A stretch of 31,300 nt of DNA from CAZUZD01 sp964624465 (GCA_964624465.1 CAZUZD010000031.1:1-31300), one strand, 5' to 3'; positions 1 to 8,384 are shown, counted from the first letter of the stretch. Translations and numbers: made by a program. The notes: generated from the sequence alone by a model not told the origin.

Positions 1-14
1 CGGCCGCCGCCCGC

Positions 15-1064
15 GTGCCCGCCGCGCTGGCCGCGGCCCTGCCCGGCGCCGGCTCGGTGCCCGCCGGCCGAGCGGTCGCCACGGCCACCGTCCAGGCCCG
101 CACCCTCCAGCGCTCGGCCGAGCGGCGGGTCTGGAGCACCCTGTTCGACGTCCGCGACTGGGTCTCGTACCTCTACATCCCGATCCTGGTACCGATCCTG
201 GTCCTGCTGCCGTACTACGCCTACCATCGCTACAACCAGTCCCAGGTCGCCTGGCGGCTGATCCGCACCATGGCGCAGGGCAGCCCCGACCTCGACCCGC
301 TGACGAACCTGCTCCAGAACGGCCCGGCCGAGCCGTTCCCCGGCCTGCTGCCCGAGCCGGCCGAGCGGCTGCGGCCGCCCAACGACGACGAGTTCGAGGT
401 CGTCAGCGACAACCGGGTGCTGGACTTCCGCGCCACCCTGGTCGACTCGGCCGGCCGGCTCGACCCCGAGGGCTGGGTCTACGGCTACCGCCGGGTCCGG
501 TTCCGCAAGCGGCACGCCGGCGAGCACCCGGCGGCGAGCCTCGCCGGCGGCAGCGTGGCCGCCGCGCTCGGGCCCGACGGCCAGCCGCCGGTCCCCGGCG
601 ACGACCCCGAGGGGGACACGTACCTGATCCACCTGCGGGCCCCGACGGCCCACCTGAAGGTGCGCTGCAACAACGCCAAGCTCAACCCCCGCCTGAAGCT
701 GGTGCGCGCCCCCGAGGGCCAGGAGAGCGTCTACGAGGTCGTGCTCGACACCCGGCTCGTGCCCCCCGGCCAGCTCGTCGACGCCGTCGTCGAGTTCCAC
801 ACCCTGGGCGCCTCGGGGCCCTGGAACCGCTCGCTGCGGTACACCTTCGAGACCCACACCCAGATCGCCACCTTCTGGCTGCTGCTGCCGACCCGCGAGA
901 CCCTCGACGACTTCGAGCTGATCCGCTACCCCACCGACCGCCCCGGCCCCGTCGAGGCCGTCACCCCCTGGCGCCGGGTGGTCAACCGCGACCTCCGCGT
1001 CCTCTTCTTCGGCCTCCTCGGCGTCAAGTCCGGCTACACCTACGAGTGCCGCTGGAACCCCTGA
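15..1064 (+). CDS. Membrane-anchored protein of unknown function (possibly 5'-partial)
   Basis: I do not recognise a family. The frame stays open to the left window edge, so the GTG at 15 may be internal and the true start may lie outside. The visible protein is 349 aa. After an Ala-rich N-terminus it has one clear membrane segment at about residues 51-70 (core YIPILVPILVLLPYYAY). The remaining ~280 residues are soluble, mixed alpha/beta in appearance, with an acidic stretch around residues 115-125 and an Ala/Gly-rich insert near 170-190. No catalytic motif, cysteine pair or lipobox is visible. A single N-terminal anchor with a large soluble part suggests a membrane-tethered periplasmic or cytoplasmic protein. 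Codon use matches its neighbours. The next gene is on the same strand, but 486 bp of repeat-containing DNA separates them, so co-transcription is unlikely. Confidence 0.7.
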   Translation: MPAALAAALPGAGSVPAGRAVATATVQARTLQRSAERRVWSTLFDVRDWVSYLYIPILVPILVLLPYYAYHRYNQSQVAWRLIRTMAQGSPDLDPLTNLLQNGPAEPFPGLLPEPAERLRPPNDDEFEVVSDNRVLDFRATLVDSAGRLDPEGWVYGYRRVRFRKRHAGEHPAASLAGGSVAAALGPDGQPPVPGDDPEGDTYLIHLRAPTAHLKVRCNNAKLNPRLKLVRAPEGQESVYEVVLDTRLVPPGQLVDAVVEFHTLGASGPWNRSLRYTFETHTQIATFWLLLPTRETLDDFELIRYPTDRPGPVEAVTPWRRVVNRDLRVLFFGLLGVKSGYTYECRWNP

Positions 1065-1120
1065 CGCCGCGTCGATCGGATCCTCGCCTCCACGCCCGGA
1101 CAGAGGCCCGCCAGCGAGTC

Positions 1121-1317
1121 CGTTTCGTAGGGCGGATCAGCGCAGCGTCATCCGCCGCGCCCGGAGGGGCGGCCCCTCGATCGGCCCATCGGGATGGTCA
1201 GGACGATGGCGTCCGACCCGTCGTGGTGGATTGCGTGGGCGCCGATCCACCACGACCGGAGGGCGTCATCCGACCCGTCCCGGCGGATGACGCTCCGCGG
1301 ATCCGCCCTACGAGACG
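1121..1317. repeat. Composite REP-like element: three hairpins inside an outer inverted repeat
   Basis: The outer arms 1121-1157 and 1281-1317 are reverse complements at 34 of 37 positions. Each arm is itself a hairpin: GGCGGAT at 1131-1137 pairs with ATCCGCC at 1150-1156, and the same pair recurs at 1282-1288 and 1301-1307. Between them lies a third hairpin with 11-bp perfect arms, 1221-1231 against 1245-1255. A further perfect 10-bp pair, 1263-1272 against 1284-1293, allows an alternative fold. Related single units occur at 19035-19095 and, inverted, at 30721-30755. The shape (short imperfect palindromes, repeated, intergenic) is that of REP/BIME-type elements, which in other bacteria are mobilised by RAYT (IS200/IS605-like) transposases; no such transposase lies in this window. 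Confidence 0.75.
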
Positions 1318-1413
1318 CCAGGACCCGCCGAGGTGCCGTGAAGTGACCACGGGCCATGCCACACCCCCAAGAGGAGGGGGCACGGGTGCTACCCGGGGTG
1401 GGGGGTGGCGGGA

Positions 1414-1419
1414 TAGAAT
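1414..1419 (+). promoter_or_regulatory. Possible -10 box upstream of ccsA/hemX-like gene
   Basis: TAGAAT matches the sigma-70 -10 consensus at five of six positions and is one of the few AT-rich hexamers in this stretch. No convincing -35 box is seen, so the call rests on the -10 alone. It would give a leader of about 125 nt before the ATG at 1551. Confidence 0.3.
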
Positions 1420-1550
1420 GACCCCGTCGTGCGAGTCGCCACCGGGGCCGGCCGCCGGAGGGGCAAGGGGCCTGGGGGCCCGCCCGGCCGGGGGGCGCGG
1501 TCCGTCCGGGGGGCGCTGTCTGCCCCGGGTCCGGAGACGACTGCGGAGCC

Positions 1551-2435
1551 ATGGACCGACTGACCGTCCTCTGCTTCGCGGGCACCTATGCCCTGGCCCT
1601 GGCCGCCGACCTGGCGCGGTTCGCCGGCCGGCTGCGCGACGGCGTCCGGCGCTACGCCACGGTCGGGCTCACCGCCCTGGGCTGGGTGGTGCAGACGACG
1701 TACCTGATCAACCTGGCCGTGCAGAAGCGGGCGCTGCCGGTGACGACGGCGTTCGAGTCGCTGCTGGTGCTGGGCTGGATCCTGGCCCTGATCGCGCTGT
1801 ACCTCATGACCCGCTCGGGCCGGCCCAACGTGGTGGGGCCGGTGCTGCTGGGCCTGGTGCTGGTGGTCCTGGTCGTGGCCGCGCAGTGGGCCCCGCGGGC
1901 CGGCACGAGCTGGCCGGGGTGGGTGGCCCGCGACTGGCTGACGTTCTGGGGCACCGCGCACGGCCTGTTCCTGACCCTGGGCGCCGTCTGCACCTGCCTG
2001 GCGTTCGTCTTCGGCCTGCTGTACCTGGCGCAGGCGCGCCGGCTCAAGCAGAAGCGGCCGCCGACGGCCGGGCTGGCGCTGCCGAGCCTGGAGCAGTCGG
2101 AGCGCTGGAACCGCGCGGCGATCACGCTGGCCTTCCCCCTGCTCACGGCCGGCCTGCTGATCGGCCTGGTGCTGATCCTGGCCACCCGCCGCGCCGGCGG
2201 CTCGCCGCTGGGCTGGACCGACCCGAAGGTCATCAGCACCCTGGCGCTCTGGCTGGTCTTCGCCGGCCTGCTGCACGCCCGCTACCGGCCCGAGTGGCGG
2301 GGCAAGCGGGTCATGGTCCTGACGGTCGTGGCGTTCGGGTTCCTGGCCTTCGCCATCGTCGGCGTCGGCCTGATCCTGCCCACCGCGCACCGGGGGCTGC
2401 CGCAGCCCGAGGCCACGGCCGGGGGGGCGCCATGA
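1551..2435 (+). CDS. CcsA/HemX-family cytochrome c assembly-type membrane protein
   Basis: A 294-aa polytopic membrane protein with about eight hydrophobic segments. The stretch SLEQSERWNRAAITLAFPLL followed by TAGLLIG is characteristic of the CcsA/ResC/HemX family. The family's tryptophan-rich WWD haem-handling motif is not evident: the corresponding loop reads GWTDPKVISTLALWLVFAGL. A candidate haem-ligand histidine is present in GTAHGLF. The stop codon overlaps the start of hemA (ATGA, 2432-2435), so translation is probably coupled. Gene order next to hemA, together with the weak WWD motif, favours a HemX-like role (a membrane partner that influences the level of glutamyl-tRNA reductase in Gram-positive bacteria) over a true System II haem lyase subunit. 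The family is clear; the choice between HemX and CcsA is inference. Confidence 0.85.
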   Translation: MDRLTVLCFAGTYALALAADLARFAGRLRDGVRRYATVGLTALGWVVQTTYLINLAVQKRALPVTTAFESLLVLGWILALIALYLMTRSGRPNVVGPVLLGLVLVVLVVAAQWAPRAGTSWPGWVARDWLTFWGTAHGLFLTLGAVCTCLAFVFGLLYLAQARRLKQKRPPTAGLALPSLEQSERWNRAAITLAFPLLTAGLLIGLVLILATRRAGGSPLGWTDPKVISTLALWLVFAGLLHARYRPEWRGKRVMVLTVVAFGFLAFAIVGVGLILPTAHRGLPQPEATAGGAP

Positions 2436-3745
2436 GGCTCCTGAGCCTGGGCGTCGACCACCGCTCGAGCCCGACCGCCCTGCGCGAGGCCCTGGCCTTC
2501 GACGGCCCCAGGCGCGCCGCCGGCCTCGATGGCCTCCGCGCCGTCTTCCCCGGCTGCGAGTTCGTCGTGCTCTCGACCTGCAACCGGGTCGAGGTCTACG
2601 CCGCCGCCGACGACGACGCCGACCTGCCCGAGGTCGAGGAGCTCGTCGGCTGGCTGGCCCGGTTCCACGGCCTGGAGGTCGCCACGGTTGCCGGCCACCT
2701 GATCACCCACCACGACGAGGCCGTCGTCGGGCACCTGTTCCGCGTCGCCGCCAGCCTGGAGAGCCTGGTGCTGGGCGAGGGCCAGATCCTCGGCCAGGTG
2801 CGAGACGCCTACCAGTCGGCCGCCGAGGCCAGGGCCGTCGGGCCGATCCTCCACAGCCTGTTCCAGAACGCGCTGCGGGTCGGCAAGTCGGTGCGGGAGC
2901 AGACCGGCCTGGCGCAGGGGAAGCTCTCGGTGGCCAGCGTCGCCGTCGAGGTCGCCGGCTCGGTCTTCGACAGCTTCGGCGACAAGACGGTACTCGTCAT
3001 CGGCGCCGGCAAGATGGCCGACCTGACGCTCCAGCACCTGGCCGAGCTGCGTCCCGGTCAGGTGCTGATCACCAACCGCAGCCCCGAGCGGGCCCAGGCC
3101 GCCGCCGCCCGCTGGCTCGGCCGCGCCGTGCCGTTCGAGTCGCTGGATGCCGCGCTGATCGAGGCCGACCTGGTGGTGAGCACGACGGCCGCCGAGCGTC
3201 CGATCGTCGAGTATGCCCGCTACGCCCGGCTCCAGCAGGGGCCGCGCCGCAACCGGCTGGCGCTGATCCTCGACATCGCCGTGCCCCGCGACTTCGACCC
3301 CAGAATCGGCGAGCTGGCCCAGGTGCTGCTCTACAACGTCGACGACCTGCGGGCGCAGGTCGAGCAGAACCTCGCCGGCCGCCGCCAGCGGGTCGAGCCG
3401 GCGCAGGCGATCATCGAGCGCGAGACGGCCGCCTGCCTGACCGACCTCCGCCAGCAGCGCCAGGCCGGCGCCCTGCTGCGGCGCCTGGGCGACTACGGCG
3501 ACGCCATCGCCGGCCGCGAGCTGGAACGCTTCTTCGCCACCTGCCCCGACCTCTCCGACGGCCAGCGCCAGGCCGCCGAGCACCTGGTGCACCGGCTCAA
3601 GAACCAGTTCCTGCACCACCCCCGCACCGCCCTGCGCCAGGCCGGCAGCCTGCCCGACCCGCCGGCCGACGACCCGAACCCGATCCTGCACGCCGTCCGC
3701 CACCTCTTCGGCCTCGACGAGCCCCCCGGCCACCGGCCCCGCTGA
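2432..3745 (+). CDS. hemA: Glutamyl-tRNA reductase
   Basis: The 437-aa product reduces glutamyl-tRNA(Glu) with NADPH to glutamate-1-semialdehyde, the first committed step of the C5 route to haem and other tetrapyrroles, in the cytoplasm. The N-terminal catalytic domain contains VLSTCNRVEVY, with the thioester-forming cysteine at residue 50. The signature LVLGEGQILGQVRDAY follows near residue 110. The NADPH-binding Rossmann motif VIGAGKMADL sits near residue 190, and ILDIAVPRDFDP precedes the C-terminal helical dimerisation domain (LKNQFLHHP). Length is normal for the family. The ATG at 2432 overlaps the stop of the upstream gene and begins MRLLSLGVDHRSSP, the family's usual N-terminus. The open frame continues far upstream of 2432 but is only a shadow there. 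Confidence 0.97.
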   Translation: MRLLSLGVDHRSSPTALREALAFDGPRRAAGLDGLRAVFPGCEFVVLSTCNRVEVYAAADDDADLPEVEELVGWLARFHGLEVATVAGHLITHHDEAVVGHLFRVAASLESLVLGEGQILGQVRDAYQSAAEARAVGPILHSLFQNALRVGKSVREQTGLAQGKLSVASVAVEVAGSVFDSFGDKTVLVIGAGKMADLTLQHLAELRPGQVLITNRSPERAQAAAARWLGRAVPFESLDAALIEADLVVSTTAAERPIVEYARYARLQQGPRRNRLALILDIAVPRDFDPRIGELAQVLLYNVDDLRAQVEQNLAGRRQRVEPAQAIIERETAACLTDLRQQRQAGALLRRLGDYGDAIAGRELERFFATCPDLSDGQRQAAEHLVHRLKNQFLHHPRTALRQAGSLPDPPADDPNPILHAVRHLFGLDEPPGHRPR

Positions 3746-3787
3746 GCGGTGGCCAACCGCCGGCCCTCCCGGACAGGAGCGACGCCC

Positions 3788-4054
3788 ATGCCCCGGCCCG
3801 CGCTGCGCACCTGGCTCTCCCGACCCGTCGCCACCGACGCCGCGATCGCCCGTCTGGTCCAGGCCGCCTGCTTCCTGGCCGCCCCGGCGCTGATGATCGC
3901 CGGCGTCTCCGCCAGCGCGCGGCTCGGCACCACGCCGGGCGCGATCCTCCTGGGCGTGCTCGCCAGCGGCGCCGTCGCCCTGCTGCTCGTGATCCTCGGC
4001 GTCGTCCTGCCCCTGGCCGTGACCCGACCGACCACCGACGCGCCCCACGCCTGA
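3788..4054 (+). CDS. Small two-helix membrane protein, function unknown
   Basis: An 88-aa protein with two hydrophobic segments at about residues 22-42 and 50-76 and a short polar tail. The ATG at 3788 is preceded by AGGAG at 3775-3779 with 8-nt spacing, which decides against the in-frame GTG at 3749 that has no such site. It follows hemA by 42 bp with no terminator between, so it is probably the last gene of the same transcript. A role in the haem pathway can only be guessed from position. No family is recognised. Confidence 0.65.
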   Translation: MPRPALRTWLSRPVATDAAIARLVQAACFLAAPALMIAGVSASARLGTTPGAILLGVLASGAVALLLVILGVVLPLAVTRPTTDAPHA

Positions 4055-4087
4055 TCGCCGGCACGACACCCCCGGGCCACGAAGCAG

Positions 4088-4126
4088 CCCCGGCCCGCAC
4101 GTCATCAGGGGACGTGCGGGCCGGGG
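4088..4126. terminator. Bidirectional GC-rich terminator hairpin
   Basis: A perfect 16-bp inverted repeat (4088-4103 against 4111-4126) with a 7-nt loop lies between the converging hemA transcript and the FG-GAP protein gene. No T-tract follows on either strand, which is common in very GC-rich genomes. Position and symmetry suit termination from both sides. Confidence 0.75.
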
Positions 4127-4159
4127 CGGGTGGGATCACAGGGCGGGTGGGCCGGGACG

Positions 4160-6748
4160 TCAGCGCGTCCGCCTCGCGGGGGCCTTCAGGACCCTCGCGA
4201 GCGGGTTCGGGCCGGCGAGGATCTCGGCGCCCCGGAAGGTCCGCACGTAGTTCGTGCCGGGGACGCCGCCCTGGCCGGCCAGGAACACGCCGCTGGCGTC
4301 GCTCAGGCCCGAGGGCGAGGTGCCGATGATCGTGAGCCGGTAGAGCTGCCGCAGCGGCAGGCTCCGGCTCACGGGCGCCAGCGTGACGCTCGACGTGCCC
4401 ACGTCGTAGGTCGCCGACCGCAGCGCCACGGTCCCGTCATCGCGGGTGCCGAACCGGCCGTCGCGGCCGGCCGTGGTCAGGATGTAGTTGCCGAGGGCGC
4501 CCGCCGTGGCGGCGTTCATCGGCTGGCTGAAGCCCACGACCAGGGTCGTCGGCTGGGTGTGGTAGCCGTAGCGGGCCAGGTTCGTGACCACCGGGCCGGT
4601 GGCCGCGGCGGTCTGCACCAGCAGGGCGTAGTTGATCACGCCCTCGAAGCCCGAGCCCCGGGCCAGCACCTGGACGCTGTACGTGCCGGTCGCCTGCGGC
4701 GTGCCCGAGATCAGGCCCGTGGGGCTGAGCGTCAGGCCGGCGGGCAGGGCGCCCGAGGCGATCGACCAGGTGGCGGGCCCGCGGGCGGCCGTCAACTGCT
4801 GCTGGTACGGCAGGCCGACCACGGCGTTCGGCAGGGCACCCGGCAGGATGGCCGTGGGCGGGGCCGCGTCGACGTTCAGGTCCATCCGGACCACGCTGCG
4901 CGGCCCGTTGGGCTGCGCCAGGTTCAGGGTCAGCTGGAACGGGCCGGTCTGGGTGGGCGTGCCCGAGATCAGGCCCGTGGGGCTGAGCGTCAGGCCGGCG
5001 GGCAGCGGCACGCTGTTCGGGTTGAGGGCGAACGCGTACGGCTTCGACGGATCGCCGCCCGTGGGCTGGAGCTGGAGCCGGAACGGCTGGTTGCGGAGCG
5101 CCGTGGCCGTCTGGGGGTCGACGCCGGGCGCCGCGAAGGTCCGGTTGTACGCGATGCCGGTGATCCCGACGGCCGGGTTGGCCAGGTTCCCGATCGAGGC
5201 GGCGGTGCCGACCGGACCGATGTTCAGGGCCGTCGCGACGAGGTCGAGCTGGCCGTCGCGGTTGAAGTCGGCCACGGCCAGGCCGTCGATGGCCCGCTGG
5301 AACCGGTCGTCATAGCCGTCGGCCGCGTTGCTGTAGGCGGTGAACACCGTCAGCGGCCCGAACTGGCCGGTGCCGTCGCCCGCCACGATGCCCGAGAGGG
5401 TCGCCCGGTTGCCGCCGCTGGCCACGGCGATGTCCAGGTTGCCGTCGCCGTTGAAATCGGCCAGCCCCATCGCGCCGTTCCAGCCGGACTGCGACTCGAA
5501 GCCGCTCACCGCGCGGGTCGTCAGGCCGATCGGGCCGCCGGCCGGGGTCGTGTTCAGGTAGACGCTCAGCGGCGCCTCGGAGGCCGACCAGACGGAGAAC
5601 GACGCGCTGGTGTTCCGCACCAGCCAGGGGGAGACGTAATTCGGGCTGGTGGCCAGGTCGGGCTTGCCGTCGTTGTTGAAGTCGCCGACCCGCAGGTTCA
5701 GGCCGTTCGCCCCGCCCGCGCTGGCCGCGAAGCGACCGCTGGCCTGGGCGAACTTGCCGTCGCCCGGGTTCGGGAAGGTGGTCACGCCGTCGGCCTCGGG
5801 GAGGGCCAGATCCAGCTTGCCGTCGCCGTTGAGGTCGGCCAGCACGGAATCGACGACCGAGGTGTAGCCGAAGGGGCTGAGGACCGAGACGTTGGGCGCG
5901 CTGCCCAGCGCGCCCGCTCCCCATTCGACGCTCGGCTGCTTGAGCGTGAGCGTGCTGATGGCATCGGGGGCGAAATCGCCGGTCCAGCGGCCGGCCGACG
6001 GGTTGCTCACCCCGGCGAAGACCTGGAAGCCGATCATCGGGAAGACCGAGCCGACCTGCGGTTCCGACACCGGGGTGGTGGCGAAGTCGGGCACGACCAG
6101 GTCGGGCGTGCCGTCGCCGGTGACGTCGCCCAGGGTCAGGGCGCCGGTCTTGCTGGCCCAGCCGTGGATCGTCGTGGCCGAATCGACCCGGGTGAACGCC
6201 TGCTGCTGGGGGTCGAAGAGCCACTGCGCGGTGTGGAAGCCGGAGCCCGGCGTCGCGCTGGTCGCGACGGTCGTGAGGATGTCCTGGTAGCCGTCACCGT
6301 TCAGGTCCACGACGGCCGCCTGCGAGCCCAGGAACTGGACGGTCACCGTGTCGACGGCCTGGAACCCCTTGGTCGAGAAGACCGGACCGTTCGGGCCGCC
6401 AAAGGCCACCTTGCCGAAGGTGCCCCGGCTGGCGGTGATCAGCGAGCTGGATTCGGTGCCGTAGCCGACCATGGCGGTGGCCTGACCGGTCTCGATCAGG
6501 TCGGGGTAGCCGTCCCGGTTGAAGTCGATCGCCTGGCCCTGGGCGTCGGTGGTGAGGACGGACTCGGGCTGGAAGATCGAGTTGATCGCGTCGGACAGCG
6601 GCGGGGTGGGAGTCTGGCCCCAGGTGGGCTGGCTGGCCAGGCCGCCGTTGGTCATCAGCACGGGCACGGTCGTCATGACCTCCCGCCGCTCCAGGGATTC
6701 CAGGGTGGCCAGCAGCGAGCGGCGGCGGAGCTTGGGCGTGCGCAACAT
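4160..6748 (-). CDS. Secreted FG-GAP/VCBS repeat protein with Ig-like domains and LEPR-XLL-like N-terminus
   Basis: The 862-aa product begins with a basic N-terminus and LESLERREVM (residues 16-25), the LEPR-XLL-like motif of planctomycete surface proteins. Seven DxNxDG-type calcium-binding motifs of FG-GAP/VCBS repeats follow near residues 75, 148, 208, 305, 356, 431 and 494, suggesting a beta-propeller. Two putative Ig-like (He_PIG) domains follow at about 575-610 and 667-700, each carrying PAGLTLSPTGLISGTP. A C-terminal Ig-like domain (about 717-840) contains DGRFGTRDDGTVALRSA. These domains typically mediate adhesion or matrix binding; the partner is unknown. The start at 6748 is preferred over an upstream in-frame ATG at 6946 because it places the motif at the N-terminus and has GGAGA upstream. 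The gene converges on the hemA cluster. Confidence 0.88.
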   Translation of the reverse strand: MLRTPKLRRRSLLATLESLERREVMTTVPVLMTNGGLASQPTWGQTPTPPLSDAINSIFQPESVLTTDAQGQAIDFNRDGYPDLIETGQATAMVGYGTESSSLITASRGTFGKVAFGGPNGPVFSTKGFQAVDTVTVQFLGSQAAVVDLNGDGYQDILTTVATSATPGSGFHTAQWLFDPQQQAFTRVDSATTIHGWASKTGALTLGDVTGDGTPDLVVPDFATTPVSEPQVGSVFPMIGFQVFAGVSNPSAGRWTGDFAPDAISTLTLKQPSVEWGAGALGSAPNVSVLSPFGYTSVVDSVLADLNGDGKLDLALPEADGVTTFPNPGDGKFAQASGRFAASAGGANGLNLRVGDFNNDGKPDLATSPNYVSPWLVRNTSASFSVWSASEAPLSVYLNTTPAGGPIGLTTRAVSGFESQSGWNGAMGLADFNGDGNLDIAVASGGNRATLSGIVAGDGTGQFGPLTVFTAYSNAADGYDDRFQRAIDGLAVADFNRDGQLDLVATALNIGPVGTAASIGNLANPAVGITGIAYNRTFAAPGVDPQTATALRNQPFRLQLQPTGGDPSKPYAFALNPNSVPLPAGLTLSPTGLISGTPTQTGPFQLTLNLAQPNGPRSVVRMDLNVDAAPPTAILPGALPNAVVGLPYQQQLTAARGPATWSIASGALPAGLTLSPTGLISGTPQATGTYSVQVLARGSGFEGVINYALLVQTAAATGPVVTNLARYGYHTQPTTLVVGFSQPMNAATAGALGNYILTTAGRDGRFGTRDDGTVALRSATYDVGTSSVTLAPVSRSLPLRQLYRLTIIGTSPSGLSDASGVFLAGQGGVPGTNYVRTFRGAEILAGPNPLARVLKAPARRTR
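4698..5005 (-). repeat. 50-bp exact direct repeat inside the Ig-like domains
   Basis: Positions 4698-4747 and 4956-5005 are identical over 50 bases, 258 bp apart. Both encode the GLTLSPTGLISGTP core of the two He_PIG-type domains. Identity at synonymous sites, while the rest of the two domains differs, suggests recent internal duplication or conversion. Confidence 0.85.
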
Positions 6749-6989
6749 CGGTGAGAGTCTCCAGGGGATCGGGCCAGGGAGCCTCCGGGCGGCGGCCGTC
6801 GCGGGCGCAGCACCGCACGAGCCCGCACGACTCGGCGGCTCGGCCTCGCGGTGGGACCAGCCGGCCGCGCCTTCGCGGGGCGGCACGCCAGCCAGATTCG
6901 TCGCGAACCCGGGCGGTGATTCGCCGGTTCGCCACGGAGGGGGCACGACTCCCCGACTGTAAAGCGGAGATCTCTGGGCGATCTATGCG

Positions 6990-7001
6990 GATTGCGCAAT
7001 C
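6990..7001. promoter_or_regulatory. Perfect 12-bp palindrome, possible operator
   Basis: GATTGCGCAATC is self-complementary and stands in the AT-richest part of the leader of the FG-GAP protein gene, about 240 bp upstream of its start. It looks like a site for a dimeric regulator, but nothing ties it to a given protein; AraC-family proteins usually bind direct repeats. Confidence 0.3.
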
Positions 7002-7025
7002 GGTCCATCCGAAAAACGAAGGACC
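7002..7025 (-). terminator. Possible terminator of the AraC-family gene
   Basis: Read on the minus strand, GGTCCTTCG and a near-complementary CGGATGGACC flank a T-rich loop, about 70 nt after the regulator's stop codon. The pairing has one mismatch or bulge, and the T run is in the loop, not after the stem, so this is a weak call. Confidence 0.3.
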
Positions 7026-7094
7026 ATCCCGGGCGCGCGCCCGCCCCCATCGCGCTGCGGCCGGCAGTCGATCGGCGGTCGCGGTCGAGCCGAG

Positions 7095-8072
7095 TCAGGC
7101 CGGCGGCCGGGCGCGGCGGGTGGTCTCGGTGGGCAGCTCGCCGAAGCGCTCGCGGTAGCACTGCGCGAATCGGCCCTGGTGGAAGAAGCCGAAGTTCAGC
7201 GACACCTCGGAGATCGTCGTGCCCCGATCGCCGGCCAGCAGCAGCGCCCGGGCGGCGTCCAGGCGCCGACGGCGGATGAACTCGGTGGGCGTGCAGCCCC
7301 GGTGCTTGCGGAACGCGAGCTGGATCGCCCGGGGCGAGACCCGCGCCACCTGCGCCAGGATGTCCACGGTGAGCGGCCGGGTCAGGTGGCCCACGACGTA
7401 CGCCTCCAGCTCCTCCAGGGCCACCTGACCGAGCATCGGCTCCACGGCCCGCGCCGGCGCCGGCGGCAGGCACTCCAGGTAGAGCGAGAACAGGGTCATC
7501 GCCAGGTGATGGCCGGCGAGGCCCAGGCCCAGCGCGGATTCGGGCCGGTCGAGCGCGCGCGCCGCCCAGCGGCAGAGCGATCGCAGCGCGGCCCCCGCGC
7601 CCCGGTCCAGGTCCACCTCGTGGCCGAGCCCGCCGCACTCCCGGGGCGCGAGGTCGCGGTGGATCAGCGCCTCGACGACCAGCGCCCGGGGGAACTCCAG
7701 CGAGAGCAGCCGCACCGGGCCACTCTCGATCCGCAGCGCACTGCCCCCGGCCAGCACCACCCCCCGAGCCGGATCCGCGCTCAACCGCCGGCCGTCGAGC
7801 GCGAACTCGCTGCTGCCCGATTCCGGCAGGAACAGGGTGTGGGCCACGCCCAGGGGCTCGCACTCCACCACCAGCGGGGATTCACAGCGCACGTACGTCA
7901 GGCCGACCGGGCCCACTGGCACGCTGTTGACGTGCGTCTCGAAGCGGGACCGCCCCTTCAGGGCCACCTGGTGCCGGCCGTAGTGGTCCCCCATCACGCT
8001 CCGGGAGAGGTCCAGGTCCCGGGTGTGCAGCAACGGGAACCGTTCGAGGTAATCGGCGGTGGGCCCGGACAT
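7095..8072 (-). CDS. AraC-family transcriptional regulator
   Basis: A 325-aa DNA-binding regulator. The N-terminal ~200 residues resemble the AraC-binding-like sensor domain (beta-rich, e.g. FETHVNSVPVGPVGLTYVRC). The C-terminal ~100 residues carry the two helix-turn-helix motifs of the family: TVDILAQVARVSPRAIQLAF, then TISEVSLNFGFFHQGRFAQC followed by YRERFGELP. The helix-2 signature of glycine, phenylalanine and arginine is intact. ATG 8072 is preceded by AGGAG with 7-nt spacing; in-frame ATGs further upstream lack this and add a Gly/Arg-rich shadow sequence. The effector and targets are unknown. The nearest candidates are the FG-GAP protein gene downstream on the same strand and the divergently placed CAP-domain gene. 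Confidence 0.92.
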   Translation of the reverse strand: MSGPTADYLERFPLLHTRDLDLSRSVMGDHYGRHQVALKGRSRFETHVNSVPVGPVGLTYVRCESPLVVECEPLGVAHTLFLPESGSSEFALDGRRLSADPARGVVLAGGSALRIESGPVRLLSLEFPRALVVEALIHRDLAPRECGGLGHEVDLDRGAGAALRSLCRWAARALDRPESALGLGLAGHHLAMTLFSLYLECLPPAPARAVEPMLGQVALEELEAYVVGHLTRPLTVDILAQVARVSPRAIQLAFRKHRGCTPTEFIRRRRLDAARALLLAGDRGTTISEVSLNFGFFHQGRFAQCYRERFGELPTETTRRARPPA

Positions 8073-8384
8073 GGGCAAGCTCCTGATCCGACGGACCGTC
8101 ATGCCACCTCGACGGTCCGCCCGCGGCCTCCCCGGCGGCACTCCGGCATGCGCCCCGCCCCTAGGGGTCGTCGCAGTCCTCGAAGTTAGCACGGACCCGC
8201 GTCGGGCAACATCCGTCGGGCTCCCGAAACTCCCGACCTCCCGCCGACCCATCCTCCCCAGAACGCCACCCCCTGGACCACCGCCGCCCCTCGGCCCGAT
8301 CCACTTGAGCTGATTTAGGCGACCCCTCCACCCGTCACCATCCCCGGCCGATAGGGTTCCCCCGATCGCGCCCATTTACCTTTT

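Larger units (their letters stand above)
1065..1550. other. Intergenic region with REP-like element and leader of ccsA/hemX
   Basis: This 486-bp stretch has no credible gene. Its left half (1121-1317) is a composite inverted-repeat element listed separately. Its right half (about 1380-1550) is G-rich and leads into the cytochrome-assembly-like gene. A TAGAAT hexamer at 1414-1419 is a plausible -10 box, but no good -35 sits 16-18 bp upstream. Confidence 0.6.
6749..7094. other. Intergenic region between AraC-type regulator and FG-GAP protein gene
   Basis: No gene is seen in these 346 bp. They must hold the 5' leader of the FG-GAP protein gene and the 3' end of the regulator transcript. They contain a terminator-like hairpin (7002-7025) and an adjacent 12-bp perfect palindrome (6990-7001) in a locally AT-richer segment (about 6958-7025). 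No consensus promoter can be named on the minus strand. Confidence 0.5.

Noticed and set aside
1046..2431. Upstream extension of the hemA frame by 462 codons
   Set aside because: The extension overlaps the CcsA/HemX-like gene in another frame and is low-complexity; the hemA ATG at 2432 has the family's normal N-terminus.
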